This document shows, one piece after another, positions 5,430 through 6,796 of a stretch of DNA of 6,796 nucleotides. The stretch is taken from NCBI GenBank assembly GCA_902461475.1, contig CABPXX010000068.1, positions 1 through 6,796 on the forward strand. The letters run 5' to 3'. The first letter of the stretch is position 1. Every line of letters starts with the position of its first letter. The notes below the pieces were generated by a model. The model had not been told where the DNA came from and searched no databases. It was given only the letters and a program-made list of their open reading frames with translations. This DNA is from an uncultured Eubacteriales bacterium. GTDB lineage: Bacteria; Bacillota; Clostridia; Oscillospirales; Oscillospiraceae. Position numbers and translations under genes: made by a program.

Positions 5430-5444
5430 GATTTGTGGTAGAAT
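5416..5444 (+). promoter_or_regulatory. Possible extended -10 promoter for araD-tkt
   Basis: TGGTAGAAT (5436-5444) is an extended -10 element at the end of the phosphatase gene. The -35 at the right distance (TGGTTC, 5416-5421, 17 bp) is poor, which extended -10 promoters tolerate. Transcription would start near 5451 and give a leader of about 134 nt. It would allow the pentose-phosphate genes to be expressed independently of the ascorbate operon. Confidence 0.35.
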
Positions 5445-5450
5445 TAGTGG

Positions 5451-5584
5451 TGCTGCATCCGCTGTCTCACAGGCCGTGGGACACACACCCACTTCTTGCC
5501 AGATGATTTGGTGAAAAAAATGTCCCATTTGGGCGGCAAACGGGTGAAAAAGTGAATACTTAATAACAATTGGATGGTTTATCC
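5451..5584 (+). promoter_or_regulatory. Structured 5' leader upstream of araD, alternative pairings
   Basis: TGTCTCAC (5463-5470) pairs with GTGGGACA (5476-5483) over a 5-nt AGGCC loop (8 bp, one G-U). The same right-hand arm can instead pair with CCCAC (5488-5492), or as TGGGACA with TGTCCCA (5521-5527). Seven A residues precede the last arm. These pairings exclude one another, as in attenuators and riboswitches. I recognise no known riboswitch consensus and no U-tract after the stems. The araD ribosome binding site (around 5571-5577) lies some 45 nt farther on. Confidence 0.33.
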
Positions 5585-6286
5585 ATGCTGGAAGAACTCA
5601 AGCAAAAGGTATATGAGGCCAATATGGAACTGCCTCGTCGGGGTCTTGTGACCTACACCTGGGGCAACGTCAGCGGCATTGACCGGGAAAAGGGTCTGTT
5701 TGTCATCAAACCCTCCGGTGTGGAGTACGACGAGCTCAAGCCGGAGGACCTGGTGGTCATGGACCTGCAGGGCAACAAGGTGGAGGGTGACATGAACCCC
5801 TCTTCCGACACCAAGACCCATCTGGTGCTGTACAACGCCTTCCCCCAGCTGGGCGGCATCGTCCACACCCACAGCCCCTACGCCGTAGGCTGGGCCCAGG
5901 CCGGCCGGGACATTCCCTGCTACGGCACCACCCACGCCGACTACTTCTACGGCCCCATCCCCTGCGCCCGTCACCTGACCCAGGAGGATCTGGACGAGGA
6001 CTACGAGATGAACACTGGCAAGCTCATTGTGGAGGAGTTCCAGGCCCGGGGCATTGACCCGGTGGCCGTCCCCGCCGTGATCTGCCACAGCCACGGCCCC
6101 TTCACTTGGGGCAAGGACGCCGCTCAGGCCGTCTATCACGCCGTGGTGCTGGAAGAGGTGGCCAAGATGGCCATGTTCACCCGTCAGGTGGACCCCAGCG
6201 CTGCCCCGGCTCCCCAGCGCATTCAGGACCAGCACTACATGCGCCAACACGGCCCCAACGCCTACTACGGCCCGGGCAAACACTAA
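5585..6286 (+). CDS. araD: L-ribulose-5-phosphate 4-epimerase (AraD/UlaF)
   Basis: This 233-residue class II aldolase-fold enzyme interconverts L-ribulose-5-phosphate and D-xylulose-5-phosphate, the last step that brings ascorbate or arabinose carbon into the pentose phosphate pathway. Family landmarks are all present: TWGNVSG (25-31), KPSG (42-45) for the phosphate, SSDT with D75, the zinc ligands H94 and H96 in HTHS, THADYFYG with D119, the third zinc ligand H170 in HSHGPF, and Y228 in the closing YYG. These correspond to E. coli AraD D76, H95, H97, D120, H171 and Y229. Length fits AraD/UlaF (228-231). I start at the ATG at 5585, with GGATGG 7 nt upstream, which gives MLEELKQKV as in AraD; a TTG at 5570 would add five residues without support. 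AraD and UlaF cannot be told apart from sequence; the neighbours favour an ascorbate role, but arabinose use is equally possible. A small GGCTG/CAGCC hairpin (6287-6301) follows the stop. Confidence 0.93.
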   Translation: MLEELKQKVYEANMELPRRGLVTYTWGNVSGIDREKGLFVIKPSGVEYDELKPEDLVVMDLQGNKVEGDMNPSSDTKTHLVLYNAFPQLGGIVHTHSPYAVGWAQAGRDIPCYGTTHADYFYGPIPCARHLTQEDLDEDYEMNTGKLIVEEFQARGIDPVAVPAVICHSHGPFTWGKDAAQAVYHAVVLEEVAKMAMFTRQVDPSAAPAPQRIQDQHYMRQHGPNAYYGPGKH

Positions 6287-6325
6287 GGCTGACCACCAGC
6301 CAACACCAAGAAGGAGGAAGTTTGC

Positions 6326-6796
6326 ATGACTTCTGCGGAAGAAAAATCCCTAAAGCTCACCGCCGTCTCCGTGCGGGAGGGCGTGCTCACCGGCCCCCAC
6401 GCCGCCAAGGCTGGACATCCCGGCGGCTCCCTGTCCGCCGCCGACCTGTTCACCTATCTCTATTTTAAAGAGATGCGCATCGACCCCAAGAATCCCCATT
6501 GGGAGGATCGGGACCGCTTCGTCCTCTCCAAGGGTCACACCGCTCCCGGCCTGTATGCCGCTCTGGCCAACCGGGGCTACTTCCCCGTGGAGGACCTGCT
6601 CACCCTGCGCCACATCGGCAGCCACCTCCAGGGCCACCCCAACATGAACCTGACCCCCGGCATTGATATGTCCACCGGCTCTCTGGGCCAGGGCCTGTCC
6701 GCTGCCGCCGGCATGGCCAAGGGCGCCAAGTTCCTGAACAAGGACATCAACGTCTACAGCCTGCTGGGCGACGGCGAGCTGGCCGAGGGCCAGATC
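6326..6796 (+). CDS. tkt: Transketolase, N-terminal (TPP-binding) subunit, cut by window end
   Basis: The first 157 codons are visible and the frame is open to the last base. Transketolase moves two-carbon units from xylulose-5-phosphate with thiamine diphosphate, consuming the product of the neighbouring epimerase. Recognisable blocks in order are AKAGHPGGSLSAADL (residues 27-41), SKGHTAPGLYAAL, HLQGHPNMN, DMSTGSLGQGLS and the diphosphate-binding LLGDGELAEGQ at the right edge. The start resembles the split transketolases of clostridia, in which this half is a protein of about 275 residues followed by a separate C-terminal subunit, but the end is not visible, so a full-length enzyme is not excluded. 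The ATG at 6326 follows AAGGAGGAAG (6311-6320) at good spacing. It lies 39 nt after araD and is surely co-transcribed with it. Confidence 0.92.
   Translation, partial: MTSAEEKSLKLTAVSVREGVLTGPHAAKAGHPGGSLSAADLFTYLYFKEMRIDPKNPHWEDRDRFVLSKGHTAPGLYAALANRGYFPVEDLLTLRHIGSHLQGHPNMNLTPGIDMSTGSLGQGLSAAAGMAKGAKFLNKDINVYSLLGDGELAEGQI

Noticed and set aside
1..6796. CRISPR arrays, tRNA or rRNA genes, toxin-antitoxin or phage-defence genes
   Set aside because: I looked on both strands and saw no regularly spaced repeats, tRNA-like folds or related protein motifs.

Overview
The window looks like chromosomal DNA from a GC-rich gut-type Firmicute, probably a Clostridia/Oscillospiraceae-like organism. The reasons are GGAGG-type ribosome binding sites, GC-rich third codon positions, a PTS with separately encoded subunits, and a transketolase that resembles the split (two-subunit) clostridial type. 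This placement is inference; there is no rRNA or marker gene here. The genes form a divergent locus for L-ascorbate (or a related 3-keto-gulonate) use.

Leftward arm (- strand, read from 2232 down to 1): ulaG (L-ascorbate-6-phosphate lactonase), then ulaC (PTS EIIA), then the first third of ulaA (PTS EIIC). ulaG is broken by an in-frame TAG inside its metal-binding HxHxDH motif. ulaA stops near codon 150, where 1-67 resembles the end of an IS3-family insertion sequence. Both intercistronic gaps hold GC-rich hairpins.

Central control region (2233-2682): an AT-rich divergent intergenic region. It carries two facing sigma-A-like promoters, both TTGCAA-17 bp-(C/T)ATAAT, a cluster of ATGTTCAT-type palindromic sites around both, and two further inverted repeats. 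This is probably where a sugar-responsive repressor acts.

Rightward arm (+ strand): ulaE (L-xylulose-5-phosphate 3-epimerase homologue), carrying a TGA at codon 8 and an apparent clean 33-nt deletion; a 354-residue, probably cytoplasmic, beta-propeller-like protein of unknown function; a Cof-type HAD phosphatase; then, after a structured leader with its own possible promoter, an L-ribulose-5-phosphate 4-epimerase (araD/ulaF) and the start of a transketolase N-terminal subunit that runs off the window.

Together the intact pathway would import and phosphorylate ascorbate (UlaA/B/C), open the lactone (UlaG), decarboxylate (UlaD, not seen), epimerise twice (UlaE, then UlaF/AraD) and feed D-xylulose-5-phosphate to transketolase. 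Three ascorbate-specific genes (ulaA, ulaG, ulaE) are damaged by different kinds of lesion. ulaC, the propeller gene, the phosphatase gene, araD and tkt look intact. The most economical reading is an ascorbate operon in recent decay whose general pentose-phosphate end is still kept. The most novel intact item is the uncharacterised propeller protein.
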